A stretch of 64,000 bases of DNA from Bacillus sp. JCM 19058 (GCA_001310555.1 BAXO01000020.1:1-64000), one strand, 5' to 3'. Counted from the first letter of the stretch, positions 18,248 to 29,386 are shown. Numbers and translations are program-made. The notes: generated from the sequence alone by a model not told the origin.

Positions 18248-19849
18248 CTATTGCCGTAATGTTTCTAGCTGCAGCATTGTAGCATGTTGGAATTGAATCA
18301 TTAACGTCAACTCTTCGTCCATCGAAACACTACTAACCGATTGTCGGTTATAGTTGACTGAGTCAAGATGCGTTAATGTGGTATAATACATCCTTTCTGC
18401 TTCCTGTGTTGTCGTTGCAAATTCTCCGATCAAGCTCTGATAAAAGCCTAAAATTGATGTTTGCGCTCCTTCAAATTGAAGGGACGTTTCGAACAAATCA
18501 GCCAACCGTTGAGCATTCGTTTTATCACCGGAAACGGCCTTAGGAATACCAGGAATAAAATTATCTTCGTCATCGAGAAAATCTCGGAGATTTTCATAAT
18601 AATCTTCTTCATTGCGATCGGCATTTAGCAGTTCTTGATAGCGTTCTCTCGCCTCTAGAGTCAGCGCGTCAAGATTGACACCCGCAGCTGTGATGTTATC
18701 GAGATTGGCTAGAATATCTGCGTGAATGACAAGATTTGCCGCCGCGTTGGAGCGATCAAATTGCGAGCTGTCAAAGAATTCACCGCCACGTCTGACTTCG
18801 CCATTAACATCAGGTAATGTAAAGCCAATCGAATGGATGTTGTTTATTTCTGTCGCCAATCGAAAGGCCATTTCATTCAAGGAATCGATTAAGTCTGGAA
18901 TGAGGCCGGGTTGAACCTCTCCTGCTTGATCAAGATAACCAAACGTTTCAATTAAGCTCTTTAAGTTACCGTTTGGCAAGTCTGCAAAGGTTAACGAGCC
19001 CTCTCCTACTTGCAAGCCTGTGACATAGCCTTCTTCATCATAGTTTACCTCAACCGTTTGCAGGGCACTGGCATCTCTGCCATCGACAAGCTTCAGATCG
19101 GTTCCAGCAATGGTGACGGTTACGGTCCCTTCAGCTGCAGGATTCGGATTGCCGCTGCTCGCCTCACGCTTGACTGATATTTCAACAATCTCGGAAAGTT
19201 GATCGAGGAGGCGATCCTGCTCATCGTATAAGTCATTGGTTACATAGCCATGAGGCTCCGCTTCCCTAATTTGGCGGTTCACTTGATTAAGCTGCTCTAA
19301 ATATGTATTTAAGTTTGTTGCGGTTTGATCGAGATCCTCCTTATAATCATTCCGCAGCCTCATTAATGAATCGTGAAAATCCTTAAAGGTCTCCGCGATC
19401 ATTTGTGCATTCTCTTTAACAACGGTACGCGCTCCAGCATCTGGTGTCTCCCCGCCCAAAACCTGAATAGACTTCCAAAACCTGTCGAGTTGCGCGGCCA
19501 GGCCACTCGTTGACGGCTCTCCTAATACATCCTCCATTTGGTAAAGCACTTGATAACGAGCCTCCCAATACCCTGTTTTGCTATTTTGAGTGCGAAATTG
19601 GTGATCGAGAAAGTTATCGCGAATCCTTTGAATCGAGCCTGCTTTAACACCTGTTCCAACAAAGCCGGGCATTCTCGGGCTATTTAACCCAATATTCGGA
19701 TAAGGCTCTGTTTGCTGAAAATTGACGCGCTGCCTCGTATAACCCGGCGTTTTGATGTTTGCCACATTGTGCCCTAATGTATAGAGCGCAGATTGCTGAG
19801 TCATCATTGCCCGTCTCGCGGTTTCAAGCCCATGAAATGTCGATGTCAT
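18248..19849 (-). CDS. flgK: Flagellar hook-associated protein 1
   Basis: Intact 533 residues; joins hook to FlgL. N-terminal [20 protein letters not shown] and [20 protein letters not shown] carry the flagella rod/hook motif; the C-terminus ([14 protein letters not shown], with [12 protein letters not shown] before it) is the matching helical part. Middle region rich in Asp and Glu. It follows flgN by 25 bases and precedes flgL by 62. Confidence 0.97.
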   Translation of the reverse strand: MTSTFHGLETARRAMMTQQSALYTLGHNVANIKTPGYTRQRVNFQQTEPYPNIGLNSPRMPGFVGTGVKAGSIQRIRDNFLDHQFRTQNSKTGYWEARYQVLYQMEDVLGEPSTSGLAAQLDRFWKSIQVLGGETPDAGARTVVKENAQMIAETFKDFHDSLMRLRNDYKEDLDQTATNLNTYLEQLNQVNRQIREAEPHGYVTNDLYDEQDRLLDQLSEIVEISVKREASSGNPNPAAEGTVTVTIAGTDLKLVDGRDASALQTVEVNYDEEGYVTGLQVGEGSLTFADLPNGNLKSLIETFGYLDQAGEVQPGLIPDLIDSLNEMAFRLATEINNIHSIGFTLPDVNGEVRRGGEFFDSSQFDRSNAAANLVIHADILANLDNITAAGVNLDALTLEARERYQELLNADRNEEDYYENLRDFLDDEDNFIPGIPKAVSGDKTNAQRLADLFETSLQFEGAQTSILGFYQSLIGEFATTTQEAERMYYTTLTHLDSVNYNRQSVSSVSMDEELTLMIQFQHATMLQLETLRQ

Positions 19850-19874
19850 TGTAAAAGCCTCCGTTCTTCTTTGT

Positions 19875-20372
19875 TTATGCCTTTGAATCGAAAATGGCCG
19901 GATTCCTCCTGCTGTTACTTTCTTCTCGTTCCTCCGGCCGACGGTATTGTAGCTCCTCTACACCTGGGTTGAGCAAATCGAGAGAAAGGTTAACGAATTG
20001 CAACGATTCAGCGATCAATGATTGATTAAGCTCGTTCGATTTCCTTAATTTGTAAATTTCATCAAGCAAGGCGTACTGTAGCTCAGAGAGTAACTCACGT
20101 TCCTTTGTCGATACGTATCCGACCATTTCCGAAATCGTAGCATGCTCCCTCTCTCCCCCAATCCATTGGAAAAAAGCATGAACCTGCTGTTCTCGCTGCT
20201 TTTCTACAATTTGAAGCTTATGGACCAATTTTGACTCTTTTCTGATTAGCGAATCAAGAGCCGCGACTTTATTTTGTTTAATCAATTCAGTCTTTGTTTC
20301 TGCAACCTGATTTAGCTCCTGATGCACCTCCACTGCCTCTGCCAAAATGTGAATGACTGCCTCAGCTGACAT
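19875..20372 (-). CDS. flgN: FlgN-like export chaperone for FlgK and FlgL
   Basis: Helical protein of 165 residues starting MSAEAVIHILAEAVEVHQEL, with IRKESKLVHKLQIVEKQREQ typical of the FlgN fold (YvyG in B. subtilis). The ATG at 20372 has the ribosome site AAAGGTGGG and lies just after flgM. The same open frame runs upstream into flgM only because of sequencing breaks there; the domain boundary and ribosome site decide the start. The C-terminus is charged and probably disordered. Confidence 0.87.
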   Translation of the reverse strand: MSAEAVIHILAEAVEVHQELNQVAETKTELIKQNKVAALDSLIRKESKLVHKLQIVEKQREQQVHAFFQWIGGEREHATISEMVGYVSTKERELLSELQYALLDEIYKLRKSNELNQSLIAESLQFVNLSLDLLNPGVEELQYRRPEEREESNSRRNPAIFDSKA

Positions 20373-20388
20373 GCCGTGCCCACCTTTC

Positions 20389-20649
20389 TTATCGGTTCCA
20401 ATAGTCATAAAAACGGTTGCGACCTTTTTTTTGCCTCTACACGATACTCTCCGTTTTCTATTTGTTGCTTCAGTTCTTTGATTTTTTTCCTGGCGTTTAT
20501 GATCAATATGGTTTTCCTTTTGCATTTCAAGTGCCTCAGGGGAAATTTCAAGCTTATCCTGTCCTGCTTTCTTTTTTTGGTTGATTGGCTAATTCCAGCT
20601 GTTGATAATATCGATTAGGCTGAATTGGCTGATAGTGATTAATTTTCAA
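20389..20649 (-). CDS. flgM: Anti-sigma-D factor FlgM, frameshifted
   Basis: Small protein that holds sigma-D until the hook is complete and FlgM is lost or inactivated. KINHYQPIQPNRYYQQLELA, then DKLEISPEALEMQ, RQEKIKELKQQIENGEYRVE and KVATVF align with the FlgM core and sigma-binding helices. Breaks lie near 20570, 20470, 20420 and 20395; the end FMTYWNR is restored by one base. A TTG start after GGTGAGGGAA is inferred. About 87 residues, the family size. Confidence 0.83.
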
Positions 20650-20689
20650 TTCCCTCACCACTATTCTTAAAATTTATTCTCTGCTGTTA

Positions 20690-20716
20690 ATATCGGCTAG
20701 TTTCATCGTTTTGTTA
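20690..20716 (-). promoter_or_regulatory. Sigma-D promoter of flgM-flgN-flgK-flgL
   Basis: On the minus strand TAAC, 15 bases, GCCGATAT, about 40 bases upstream of flgM. A sigma-D promoter at this site is known in B. subtilis and lets sigma-D raise its own antagonist. Confidence 0.8.
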
Positions 20717-20717
20717 A

Positions 20718-21157
20718 TCATCTTTTTAAACGTTCATCCAAAGAATGGTACGTTTGAAAATGCTTCCGACTAGAAATTTCATGGTGCTCGCGCTTTTCAT
20801 TGAATCTTTTTTTTCCTTCGCTTCCTGAGCAAGCCCTTGCTGAATCGTATCTTTACAGCTTAAACATATTCGACCCGTGCGAATCAGTTGTCCGCATGAA
20901 TCGCATGGATAACCAAGGTTAGGGTAATGTGTCACTATAATTCGACCTTCTCGAATAAACTGCTGGATTTGTTCAACCGAAACACCGGTATACTCACACA
21001 CTTCATTCAAGGTGGCCATCCGATTTTGTTTCCGGCGCATAAAACGACAAACACTTTCGTAATCCCTTTCCTGCTTCTTATAACAGCTTTGGCAAAATGG
21101 CTGGAGCATTTTAACAAATAGCGTCCCGCACCTTGGGCAATTCGAAAGCTCCTTCAT
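20718..21157 (-). CDS. yvyF: YvyF-like flagellar operon protein with zinc-binding motifs
   Basis: Two cysteine pairs at each end of a MerR/excisionase-like helix-turn-helix: CPRCGTLF with CQSCYKK at the N-terminus, and CDSCGQLIRTGRICLSC in the middle, around ATLNEVCEYTGVSVEQIQQF. This matches the TIGR03826 flagellar operon family. A break at a T8 run near 20812 shifts the last 30 residues; corrected, the protein ends HSLDERLKR at 20718. Role unknown. It lies between comFC and flgM as in B. subtilis. Confidence 0.88.
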
Positions 21158-21181
21158 TCATGATTCCCCCACTTCCTCTAG

Positions 21182-21882
21182 TTAACGAGCAATGGTCAGC
21201 GAGGCCACTATCTCTATTCCACTCGCTTTTAATGCTTTTGCTGCTTGTCTGACAGTCGTCCCTGTGGTATAAATATCGTCTATTAAAATGACTTTGTTTA
21301 GCTTTCTATTCGTTTTTTTTCGCTTCGTCAACAAAAAAAAGGGGAAGCGTTAACACCAGCAATCCGTTCATGTCGGCCCTTCTTACTTTGTTTTGTTCCC
21401 GAAGCCCGTTTCAGCCATCGATGAGGCTCAGCCCAGCTATCAAGCAAGAGCTCTGACTGATTAAAACCACGCTCTGCCAGGCGCTGTTCACTAAGCGGAA
21501 TTGCCAAAGGCTCGTAGTCTTGGAATTTTCTTTGATAAACAGCATGAAGCTCATTTGAAAAAAAAGCGAGCAATCGCCGTATCTCCTCTAAATTTATAGC
21601 TCGTCAGCCATTCCTTCAAAAAATCATTATAGTGGTAAAGTGAGACATTTCGTTCAAGCAAGCCAGCTGTCTCACGATTCGCTTCCCACTTAAGACAGTC
21701 GCGGCAAACATCCGCCTTTTTCTTCTCCATCGCTCGATAACACTGGCGACAGCCATACTGCTTAAAGGCTCAAGCTGTTTTTTACACATGCTGCATATGA
21801 GCGAATCCGACTGAGATAAAAACAGCCGACGCCAGCTCGCTTCTTCATAAAATTGTGTTGCACAGCATAAGCAGAGCATCAC
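21182..21882 (-). CDS. comFC: Competence protein ComFC (phosphoribosyltransferase-like), frameshifted
   Basis: DNA-uptake competence factor of the ComF/GntX family. The N-terminal zinc cluster is seen (LCLCCATQFYEE, then CSMCKKQ and YGCRQCYR). The PRTase motif is recovered as VILIDDIYTTGTTVRQAAKA. Breaks near 21770, 21600 and 21335 separate the parts; RLAERGFNQSELL is the conserved loop of the family. Corrected length is about 233 residues. Its start overlaps the comFA stop by ATGA. Confidence 0.9.
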
Positions 21883-23246
21883 CCCACTCCCCCCTCCCGA
21901 TTCATCCGCATAATTTGGCGACGCGCCGCCTTCATCGCAATCGTTTTGCCATAATGAAAAAAAACAACTTCACCATCCGGAGCATGTGGGTCTCTACCGG
22001 CACGTCCCGCAATTTGGACAAGAGCCGATTCGTCAAATACATCGTCCTCTGCCCCGAGGACAGCGACAGCCAAATTTGAAATGGTTACACCTCGCTCTAA
22101 TATCGTCGTCGTAATAAGCAGTTGACATGCCCCTTTTCTAAACGCAGCAACAGCTTCATGTCTGTCTAAAGCATTCGCATGGACAGCTCGGTGCTCAATT
22201 TGTTTTTGCGTCAATATTTCAGATACTCGTTTAAGCGCTCGAACCGTTGGAACAAACAGAAAAACGGGCTGTCTATGATTTTCGAGCCACCTTATTACGG
22301 CAGACGACATTCTCCCTTTTTGAGCAGCCTTCCGCCAATTGCCACACCACCGAAAACATGGGACAGGCAACGGTTTGCCGTGAAAGCGACGTGGAATTTT
22401 TACGATTTCTAGCTGTTTGGATACGCGCAATGTCCGCCCCGGAGTCGCACTTAAGTATATGAGAGCGGCGTTTTGTTTTTTTGCCATAGAAACAGCATAC
22501 TCGAGGCTCTGATCATAAGAGAACGGAAAGGCGTCGACCTCATCCACGATAACGAGATCGAACGCTTGATAGTAACGCATCACCTGATGGGTCGTGGCGA
22601 TAACGAGGACAGAACTAATGTCCCGTTGGTTGCTTCCACTGTAAAGAGAGGTAATAGCCGCTTCCGGAAATGCTCGTTTGAGCCGGAGCGTCAGCTCTTT
22701 CACCACATCGGTGCGCGGCGTCGCCAACAGAACTCGAAATCCTTTGGCAAAAGCCTGTTCCAAGCCTCGGAATATGATTTCGGTTTTTCCTGAGCCGCAC
22801 ACAGCCCAGACGAGCAAGGAGCTCTTCTGTTCAACTGCCTGAACAACCGCTGCCGATGCGCGCTTTTGCTGAGCTGAAAGCTCGCCTTTCCAGCTTAACG
22901 AATGCGCCTGAGCCGAACTTGTATTAGCCTCTCCTTGCCATGTCAATAAAGTTTGACATGAGCTAATTTTACCGAGCTTAATACAGTGACGGCAATACTT
23001 GCACCATTTGCCGCACCGTGCACATCGATGAGCGCCAAATAATGACTGTTCTTGATTATTGCAGCGTACACAATATAAACGACCGTTTTTTGTGACGAGT
23101 GCATCGGATTGCTTGATCGCGCCTCGTTTCATCGCCATTTCTATTGCCACATGTGAAAAAGGGAGTTCAGAGCGCAAAAGTCGCTTCCCTTGAAGGAAAA
23201 GGGCCAGTTGATTGGCAGGAAGAAGATCTAGTTTCACGGGGCTCAC
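21879..23246 (-). CDS. comFA: ATP-dependent DNA helicase/translocase ComFA
   Basis: Intact 455 residues; drives uptake of transforming single-stranded DNA at the membrane. N-terminal four-cysteine zinc region (CVRCNNQEQSLFGAHRC, then CGKWCKYCRHC), Walker A CGSGKTEI, DEAD-type VIVDEVDAFPF, motif III LSATPG, and motif VI LVQIAGRAGRDPHAP are all present. Usually followed by comFB; here comFC follows directly, overlapping by four bases. Confidence 0.96.
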   Translation of the reverse strand: MSPVKLDLLPANQLALFLQGKRLLRSELPFSHVAIEMAMKRGAIKQSDALVTKNGRLYCVRCNNQEQSLFGAHRCARCGKWCKYCRHCIKLGKISSCQTLLTWQGEANTSSAQAHSLSWKGELSAQQKRASAAVVQAVEQKSSLLVWAVCGSGKTEIIFRGLEQAFAKGFRVLLATPRTDVVKELTLRLKRAFPEAAITSLYSGSNQRDISSVLVIATTHQVMRYYQAFDLVIVDEVDAFPFSYDQSLEYAVSMAKKQNAALIYLSATPGRTLRVSKQLEIVKIPRRFHGKPLPVPCFRWCGNWRKAAQKGRMSSAVIRWLENHRQPVFLFVPTVRALKRVSEILTQKQIEHRAVHANALDRHEAVAAFRKGACQLLITTTILERGVTISNLAVAVLGAEDDVFDESALVQIAGRAGRDPHAPDGEVVFFHYGKTIAMKAARRQIMRMNREGGVG

Positions 23247-23444
23247 CTCAATATTTTAGGAAATTGCTCGGAGAAGGGTTGGTGGGAATACATGAGCAAT
23301 AAAATATGCGTTCAAACAAAGAAGAATTTCCTTTAACCGAAATTCACCTCACACCTTCGTGCTGTAGGAGGCTCCATTCGCTATAAGAAAAATATTTATA
23401 TTTACATGGAGAGAGGGATGACGCTGCTATGGCTATCTTTATAA

Positions 23445-23488
23445 AGAAACATACGGGAGTGATTGCACTACGACTTCCGTATGCTTCC
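23445..23488 (-). terminator. Terminator of the SGNH hydrolase gene
   Basis: GAARCATACGG and its complement (23446-23456 and 23477-23487) form an imperfect long hairpin, ending on the minus strand in TTTCTTTAT, 20 bases after the stop. Confidence 0.65.
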
Positions 23489-23507
23489 TCAACCTTTCTA
23501 ATGCACG

Positions 23508-25576
23508 CTATGGCTTAACCGTTTTTTTTCGTATGAGCGACAATAGTATTAATCCGGCTCCAATAAGGATAGCTCCGAGCACGAGCCAATTGTAATTATT
23601 TGTCGCCGTATTCGGTAGTTGATTTACTTCAGAACCAAAATGAGAAAAGTCACTGTCGTTTGAACGGCTTGCTCTTTCAGGAGAACCCTTTTTAGCTCCA
23701 CTGTTGCTCTGTGAATAGTTTGAGGTTTCAATGGCTCCCGGTGTATCATTATCTCCTGTTTTAGGAGGAGCTTTGTCTGTCTCACTTAAAACAAAAACAC
23801 CATAATTAGAAAATCGAGAAACGTTCAAGCTAATTTCTTTCGACGCCTCCTTCACTTTACCTCCCTGACGCTCCCAAACACCTTTAGTTTCGTTATAATA
23901 GTAAATAGCTAATGCGTCTGTTAAGTCTGAATGATAGCCCATGACAAGATTATACTCTCCTTCGTACTCCTCTTCCCCAGGCGGGAACTGAAAGTCGAAG
24001 TTAAGAGCGTTACCGACCGATTTAAGCCCTTTTGCTTTCCCGAGAATATTTTCATCCGTTGCTGTAACTGTCAGTGTTGTTCCTACTGGAAGGTTTTCTG
24101 GTAACAACAGGTTTACTGACGTTCCATTAATGAGAAGGAATTCTCCTTTGCTTACACTAACCTTTTCGCCTAACTCAATCCCCCTCTCTCTCGGTTTTTC
24201 TAGTTCAGCGCCAGGGAATGATTTACTTATTTCTTCCATGAATCGTTCAGTTAGCGCGCTGTATCCAGCTTCACTCGGATGAATATTTGTCGGCTCAGGA
24301 AGAAAAGTTTCATAATTACCTTCAAACAAATCAAATGTAGGTACATTGATTGCTCCAAATTGATGCACAGAAGTTTGGATAGCCCTGTTCAACCCTTCAA
24401 GCAATGGTAGCGTTACACCTGTTTGTATATCATTACCTAAATAAGGTAAGGCGTTGTAATAACCCATGACGTAAAGCTTGGCAGTTGGATTCACCGTCTT
24501 AATTTCCTTTAATATTTGCGCGATGTTCGCACCGACAGTATGAACTTTCCCTTCGATTGCCCCTACCATCTGAACAATCTTCTCTACCTGTTCTACTAGA
24601 AGGTGTGCCGCTTCTGCTTTTTCCTGCGCTACAATAAACGCATCTGCTTTACCCTTTGCAACTCCAACAGCTGATTTTGCTGTACTTGCGGCTTCCTCCG
24701 CACTCGTTGCCCATTGCTTAACGGCTTGTACCGTCATTTGGACTTCTTCGGGTAAAAATGGCGCCCCTTCTATAAATACTTTTATTATTTCAAGCTTCCT
24801 CACGGCAGGATTTAACGCATCAGCCGCTTCACCTAATTCGGTAGCTAACTCTTCTAAAGCCATAGCTCCTTCATCTCTGTTCAGCGCTTCCTTCGCAGTA
24901 GCTAATTTATCGTTTGCTCCTGCAACGCTTACTAATGCCTTTTCAACATGATTGAGTATTTCACCCAATGTTTCTTCTACCTCCGAGGCAGTAAGTGCTC
25001 ATATGGCTCAATTTCTTCTATTACTTCCTCTAGTGTATCCGTTACACGCTGAATGGCAGACTGAACTGCGTCCACCGGCTCTTTCGCTTCATCTATTGCA
25101 TGAAGCGCTGCATTTCCCGCACGCTCCGCTCCAACCTTCGCACCCTGTAACGCTTGCTCTAGTTTTGCGGCCTCGCCAGGAGCCAAATATTTCGGATCGA
25201 ACCCAACGAGAAGTGAAGGATCCAGTCCAGCCAGCACATCATTTGCACCAACACTAATCGTAATTATGTCGGCGTCTGCCAATTTTGCGATTTCGGGTAA
25301 TTCTGACAGCACATCTTCTGAAGTAGCTCCAGGCACTCCTTTATTTAACAAATTCACCTCGTACCCTCTAGATTCAAGATTACTTGCAATATTACTTACA
25401 TATCCAAAACCAAGTGTATTGTCAGAAAGAATTCCTGCAGCCAACGAATCGCCTAATGCTACATAATCAATTTGTTTGGTTTCGCCTTCAGTAGCTAGCA
25501 CAGATGTCGGAGCAAAAACGAGTAAACATACAAGCATGTACAATAAAGCTCGCGATTGTTTTACTACTCTTTGCAC
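23508..25576 (-). CDS. Sortase-anchored SGNH/GDSL hydrolase with helical insert, frameshifted
   Basis: About 689 residues after one repair near 24975. Signal peptide (LLYMLVCLLVFAPTSVLA), then SGNH block I ALGDSLAAG (Ser about 44), block III GANDV (about 112), a helical Ala/Glu-rich stretch of about 225 residues, then LYVMGYYNALPYLG and block V NIHPSEAGY (His about 430). A beta-rich domain follows, a Ser/Asn linker, and the wall-sorting signal LPNTA, membrane helix and KK tail. It is probably an extracellular esterase or lipase held on peptidoglycan by a class D-like sortase. Start GTG after AAGGAAGG. It is not part of the comF or deg units. Confidence 0.87.
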
Positions 25577-25964
25577 ATCGATTCATCCTTCCTTAAAATG
25601 TCATTGGTTCATCCATTGACTAATTTGCACGTATTGATCAAAAACTGGAAAAGGTGGTGGAACTTCCTAGAAAAAAAGCCTTGTGGAAAGCTTATAACTC
25701 TGTTAACGGAGACACCTCGGAGTTGAAGTATTGAGAGTTTGAAAAAAAACATTAATGTGGTGAATAAACTGGAATAAGGGTATTTACCGACAAGACATGA
25801 GAGCTATTAGAAAATCTCCCTTCCGATTCACGATCAATTGAGTTAAACAAAATAAGCGTCATTCGAATGGTTACACTCTTAATCTCTTCAAAAGTAGGGT
25901 TCCTCAGAGGAAGCATATCACTTCTTAGGATAGGGGGAGAGCGGGGACCTACTCTCCGAATAAA
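25577..25964. other. Intergenic region between degV and the SGNH gene
   Basis: About 390 bases without a gene. A GGAGAG...CTCTCC inverted repeat near 25931-25957 sits just after the degV stop, without a T run; it may be a weak terminator. Confidence 0.4.
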
Positions 25965-26817
25965 TTAAGATTTTTTATACCAGCTTACGCCTAAGCTACC
26001 GGCACCTAAATGGGTACCGATCACGGGACCAAAGTAACTAATGTCAACGAATGCGTTCGAGTGAGTCGAGCGAATCGATTCTGCTATTTCCTCGGCTGCT
26101 TCCTTTCGATTTCCATGAATGACAGTAACATGAAAAGAGCCTTCTCGATTCAAGTCCTCTGCTAGCATGCCAATAATTCTCGCCATGGCTTTTTTTCTCG
26201 GTTCTCACTTTTTCGAACGGGACGATACGCCCATCGACAAAGTGTAAAATCGGCTTAATCTTTAATAAATTCCCCATTAAAAGCTGAGTAGCATTTAATC
26301 GCCCGCCTCGATGCAAATGGTTAAGATCGTCCACCATAAAATAAGCATTCCAGCTATCTTTAATTTCTTTTATCCGTTCGATGATCGTATCGATCCCTTG
26401 TCCTTTCTCGACAATTGTCGAGGCTTCAAGGGCTAACTGAGCTTGAGGAGCACAGCTAATCTCAGAATCGATCCCGATAACTTCGATTCCTTCGACCAAT
26501 TGACTAGCACTTATCGCCGCCTGATAAGTTCCGCTGATTTTACTTGAGAGATGAATCGTGACGATTTGTTCATAGCCTTCCTGCTGAAGCTTCTCAAATA
26601 CGCTAACAAATTGTCCAATTGCAGGCTGTGATGTCGTTGGCAATTCATCAGCCTCACCCATTTTCTGATAAAATTCATTGACATTAATATCGATTTCCTC
26701 TTGATATGACTTTTCACCGAAAACGACATTCAGTGGAATCATGTTGATTCGGTACTGCTCGCGAACGTCCTTTGGAAGGTAAGCCGTACTATCTGTCACA
26801 ATCGCAACTTTGTTCAT
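25965..26817 (-). CDS. degV: DegV family fatty-acid-binding protein, frameshifted
   Basis: DegV/FakB family: binds a fatty acid for presentation to a FakA-type kinase. VAIVTDSTAYLPKDV, TTSQPAIGQF, HLSSKISGTYQAA and LNHLHRGGRLNATQ are the ligand-site motifs. A break at an A7 run near 26195 shifts the end; corrected it reads FHVTVIHGNRKEAAE and GTHLGAGSLGVSWYKK. About 283 residues. The ATG at 26817 has the ribosome site GTGAGGAA; the longer frame upstream has none. Placed after degSU as in B. subtilis, though not part of the two-component pair. Confidence 0.92.
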
Positions 26818-26970
26818 ATTAATTTCCTCACTTTTCTTTCCAGTCATTTGCAGTTCCTCTGGTCAATCCTCCGAAAAACTGTACTTTATTTAAATGTACC
26901 TTGTTCAAACAGCCGTTTCAAGAGAAAATAAGCAAGCTGGAGAGGAAATATTAAACCTTGGTCAACTTCC

Positions 26971-27006
26971 AAAAAAGGGTGTGAGATTAGGTTCTCACAC
27001 CCTTTT
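26971..27006. terminator. Terminator after degU
   Basis: A 12-base stem (AAGGGTGTGAGA / TCTCACACCCTT, 6-base loop) is flanked by A and T runs, so it works in both directions. It separates degSU from degV. Confidence 0.92.
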
Positions 27007-27027
27007 ATATAAAAGCGCCAACTTGTA

Positions 27028-27733
27028 TTAGCGGACGACTACATATCCTTTTTTTAATTGCTTCGACCACAGCTTGTGTCCGATCGTTAACGTTCATTTT
27101 TTGCAGGATATTACTAACATGGTTTTTAACCGTCTTTTCACTAATATAAAGCGATTCGCCAATGGCACGGTTGCTTTGACCATCAGTCATGAGCTGTAGC
27201 ACTTCACATTCCCTGCGAGTGAGGATGTGTAAAGGCTTCCGGTATTCAACTTCACGATAGCCTATCGATTCCTCATACTTGTCATCCTCGGTTGCCAAAC
27301 GGCGATATTCTTTAATCAAGTTATGGGTAACTTTCGGATGAATGTACGCACCACCGGATGCGACAACCTTGACCGCTTCAATTAAAGCATCGGCATCCAT
27401 TTCTTTCAATAGATAGCCAGCGGCTCCAGTTTTCAGAACATGTGTTACATAAGACTCGTCATCGTGGATAGAAAGAATAAGTACTTTTACATTAGGATAA
27501 GTAGTAACAAGTTCACGAGTCGCTTCAACACCGTTCATATTCGGCATGTTGATGTCCATTAAAATAACATCTGGGTGGTACTGCTCAACGAGTTCAACTG
27601 CTTGCGTGCCATCTTCTCCATCAGCCACTATTTCGAATTCGGACTCCATCGCCAGAATTCTTTTAACACCTTCACGGAATAATTGATGGTCATCAATAAG
27701 TACGATTCTTATTTTACGTTTGTCTGTTTCCAT
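27028..27733 (-). CDS. degU: Two-component response regulator DegU
   Basis: NarL-type regulator of exoenzymes, competence and motility. The receiver has [18 protein letters not shown], the phosphorylated Asp in [11 protein letters not shown], and Lys in [15 protein letters not shown]; the C-terminus has [20 protein letters not shown] and the DNA-binding helix. An extra A in the run near 27055 shifts the tail; corrected it ends [10 protein letters not shown] at 27028, like B. subtilis DegU. The ATG at 27733 is preceded by GGAGAGGTG, better than the GTG at 27745. Confidence 0.95.
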
Positions 27734-27927
27734 TGTTTGAATCACCTCTCCGTATTAACGGTTATAATACTTTCTTAAAGATTCTTTCAGATGACCAGAG
27801 CTTGGTAACAGAATTTTTTTCAATGGAGATTCAATCAAAAGCACATCACCAATGAAAGCTCGTCCACCATTTTCCTGCGGCACCCTTGCTCTCTATGTTC
27901 GAAAAGATTATGGAACGGATTAATCCA

Positions 27928-29064
27928 CTACTGAAGTTCTGGTCGCGACGGTACTTGTATCATTACGACCGTCCCGACATCGATTTTAGAGTCAATAGAA
28001 AATTCTCCTTTCAGCATATTCACTCTTTCTTTCATTCCCATTAATCCGAATGAGCCTTCCTTCTTTTTTGCAGTATCGAAGCCTTTTCCATCATCTTTTA
28101 TTACCATTATAACGTTAGATTTACGAATTTCAATTTTCACTTTTATTTCATTTGGTTCCGCATGCTTATAGGCGTTTTGTACTGCCTCCTGCACAAGACG
28201 AAACAAGGCAATTTCGAAGTCCTGAGGTAAACGGTTCTCTTTACCAAAGTGATGGAATGAAACATTGACATGATTATGCTCTTCAAAAGTTTTTAAATAT
28301 TTTTCAAGTGTAGGAATTAAGCCTAAATCATCTAAGGCCATTGGACGAAGATCGTAAATAATCCTTCTAACTTCGGCAAGTGAAATTTTAACCATTTTTC
28401 TTAATGATCTCATTTCGTCCAACGCTTGCTCAATTCCTTTTTCTTGATAAATCCGTTCGATTAGCTCTGCACGAAGCAGGACATTCGCCATCATCTGAGC
28501 TGGTCCGTCATGAATTCCCGGGAAAGTTTTTTTCGTTCATCTTCTTGCGCCTGGATTATTTTAAGACCAAACGCTTGCCTTTCCCTTGCATCCTCAATAA
28601 CTTCACCGACCTGCTTTAAATCATGTGATAAAAAATTGAATACGACTGACATTTGGCTTGCCAATTGTTCTGCTCTCTCGACAGTATCTGCAAGATGTAT
28701 GAGTCTCCGTTCGATGTTATCACGCCGTTCTCTCAGCTGAACCTCTTCCTGACGCAAGACGGCCAATTGTATTTGATATTTATTCGCTTGCTCATATACA
28801 ATGCGAACCTCCTCATTACTATATCGGTTGAAGGCCTTACTAACTTCGACTAAACGGTTGCGTGAGTATCGAACATTCCTCTCTGTTTGGTCTGTACGCT
28901 CAATAATTTCAGCGACTTTTAAGCGGACTTCGATTAAATCCTTTTGCAAAGTTTGATATTCCTGTCGAGACTTTTCACTGATTTCAAAAATTTGTTCACG
29001 ACTTTCACTTACTGTATTCACTGTTTTTTTTAATGATTTGATCCAATATATTAATGTCAGTCAA
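27928..29064 (-). CDS. degS: Sensor histidine kinase DegS, frameshifted
   Basis: Cytoplasmic kinase of DegU. Residues ~1-180 are a long coiled coil with the DegS signature (RNRLVEVSKAFNRYSNEEVR). The phosphoacceptor box REIHDGPAQMMANVLLRAEL is restored by one A near 28510; as read it is broken. The HATPase domain follows (LVQEAVQNAYKHAEPNEIKV, then DDGKGF and FGLMGMKERV). A second break in an A8 run near 29018 extends the N-terminus to a TTG at 29064 behind AGGTGG. About 378 residues. Confidence 0.93.
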
Positions 29065-29386
29065 GTCAATCACCACCTAAACTCCGCCTCACTTTTCGCA
29101 ATAATCGTTGAACCGCTTTAATAACAAGGGAGGAAGATTAAAAAAAATGCTCAAACTCCTTCTACTGAATTTTAGGTCTATTTTCTCTACATTTTCCCGC
29201 TTTATTGCTTCAGTAGAAATATTCGGCTATTCTTATCTTACATCAAAGTTCTTAAAAAAATCAGGAAATATGTAACTTATAGCCTAAAAAGAAATTTCAC
29301 TCGCTGACACGGATATCGTATCAAACATTTGTTACATCAAGATGTCGCACATTTGTAAAACTGTGAAAAAAAGAGGAGGAGCAAGC
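29065..29386. other. Divergent promoter region of degS and yvyE
   Basis: About 320 AT-rich bases between oppositely oriented genes. It must hold promoters for both, but I see no convincing consensus pair. Confidence 0.4.

Noticed and set aside
19875..20525. Apparent 216-residue FlgM-FlgN fusion
   Set aside because: The N-terminal 50 residues are out-of-frame flgM; FlgN has its own ribosome site and ATG at 20372.
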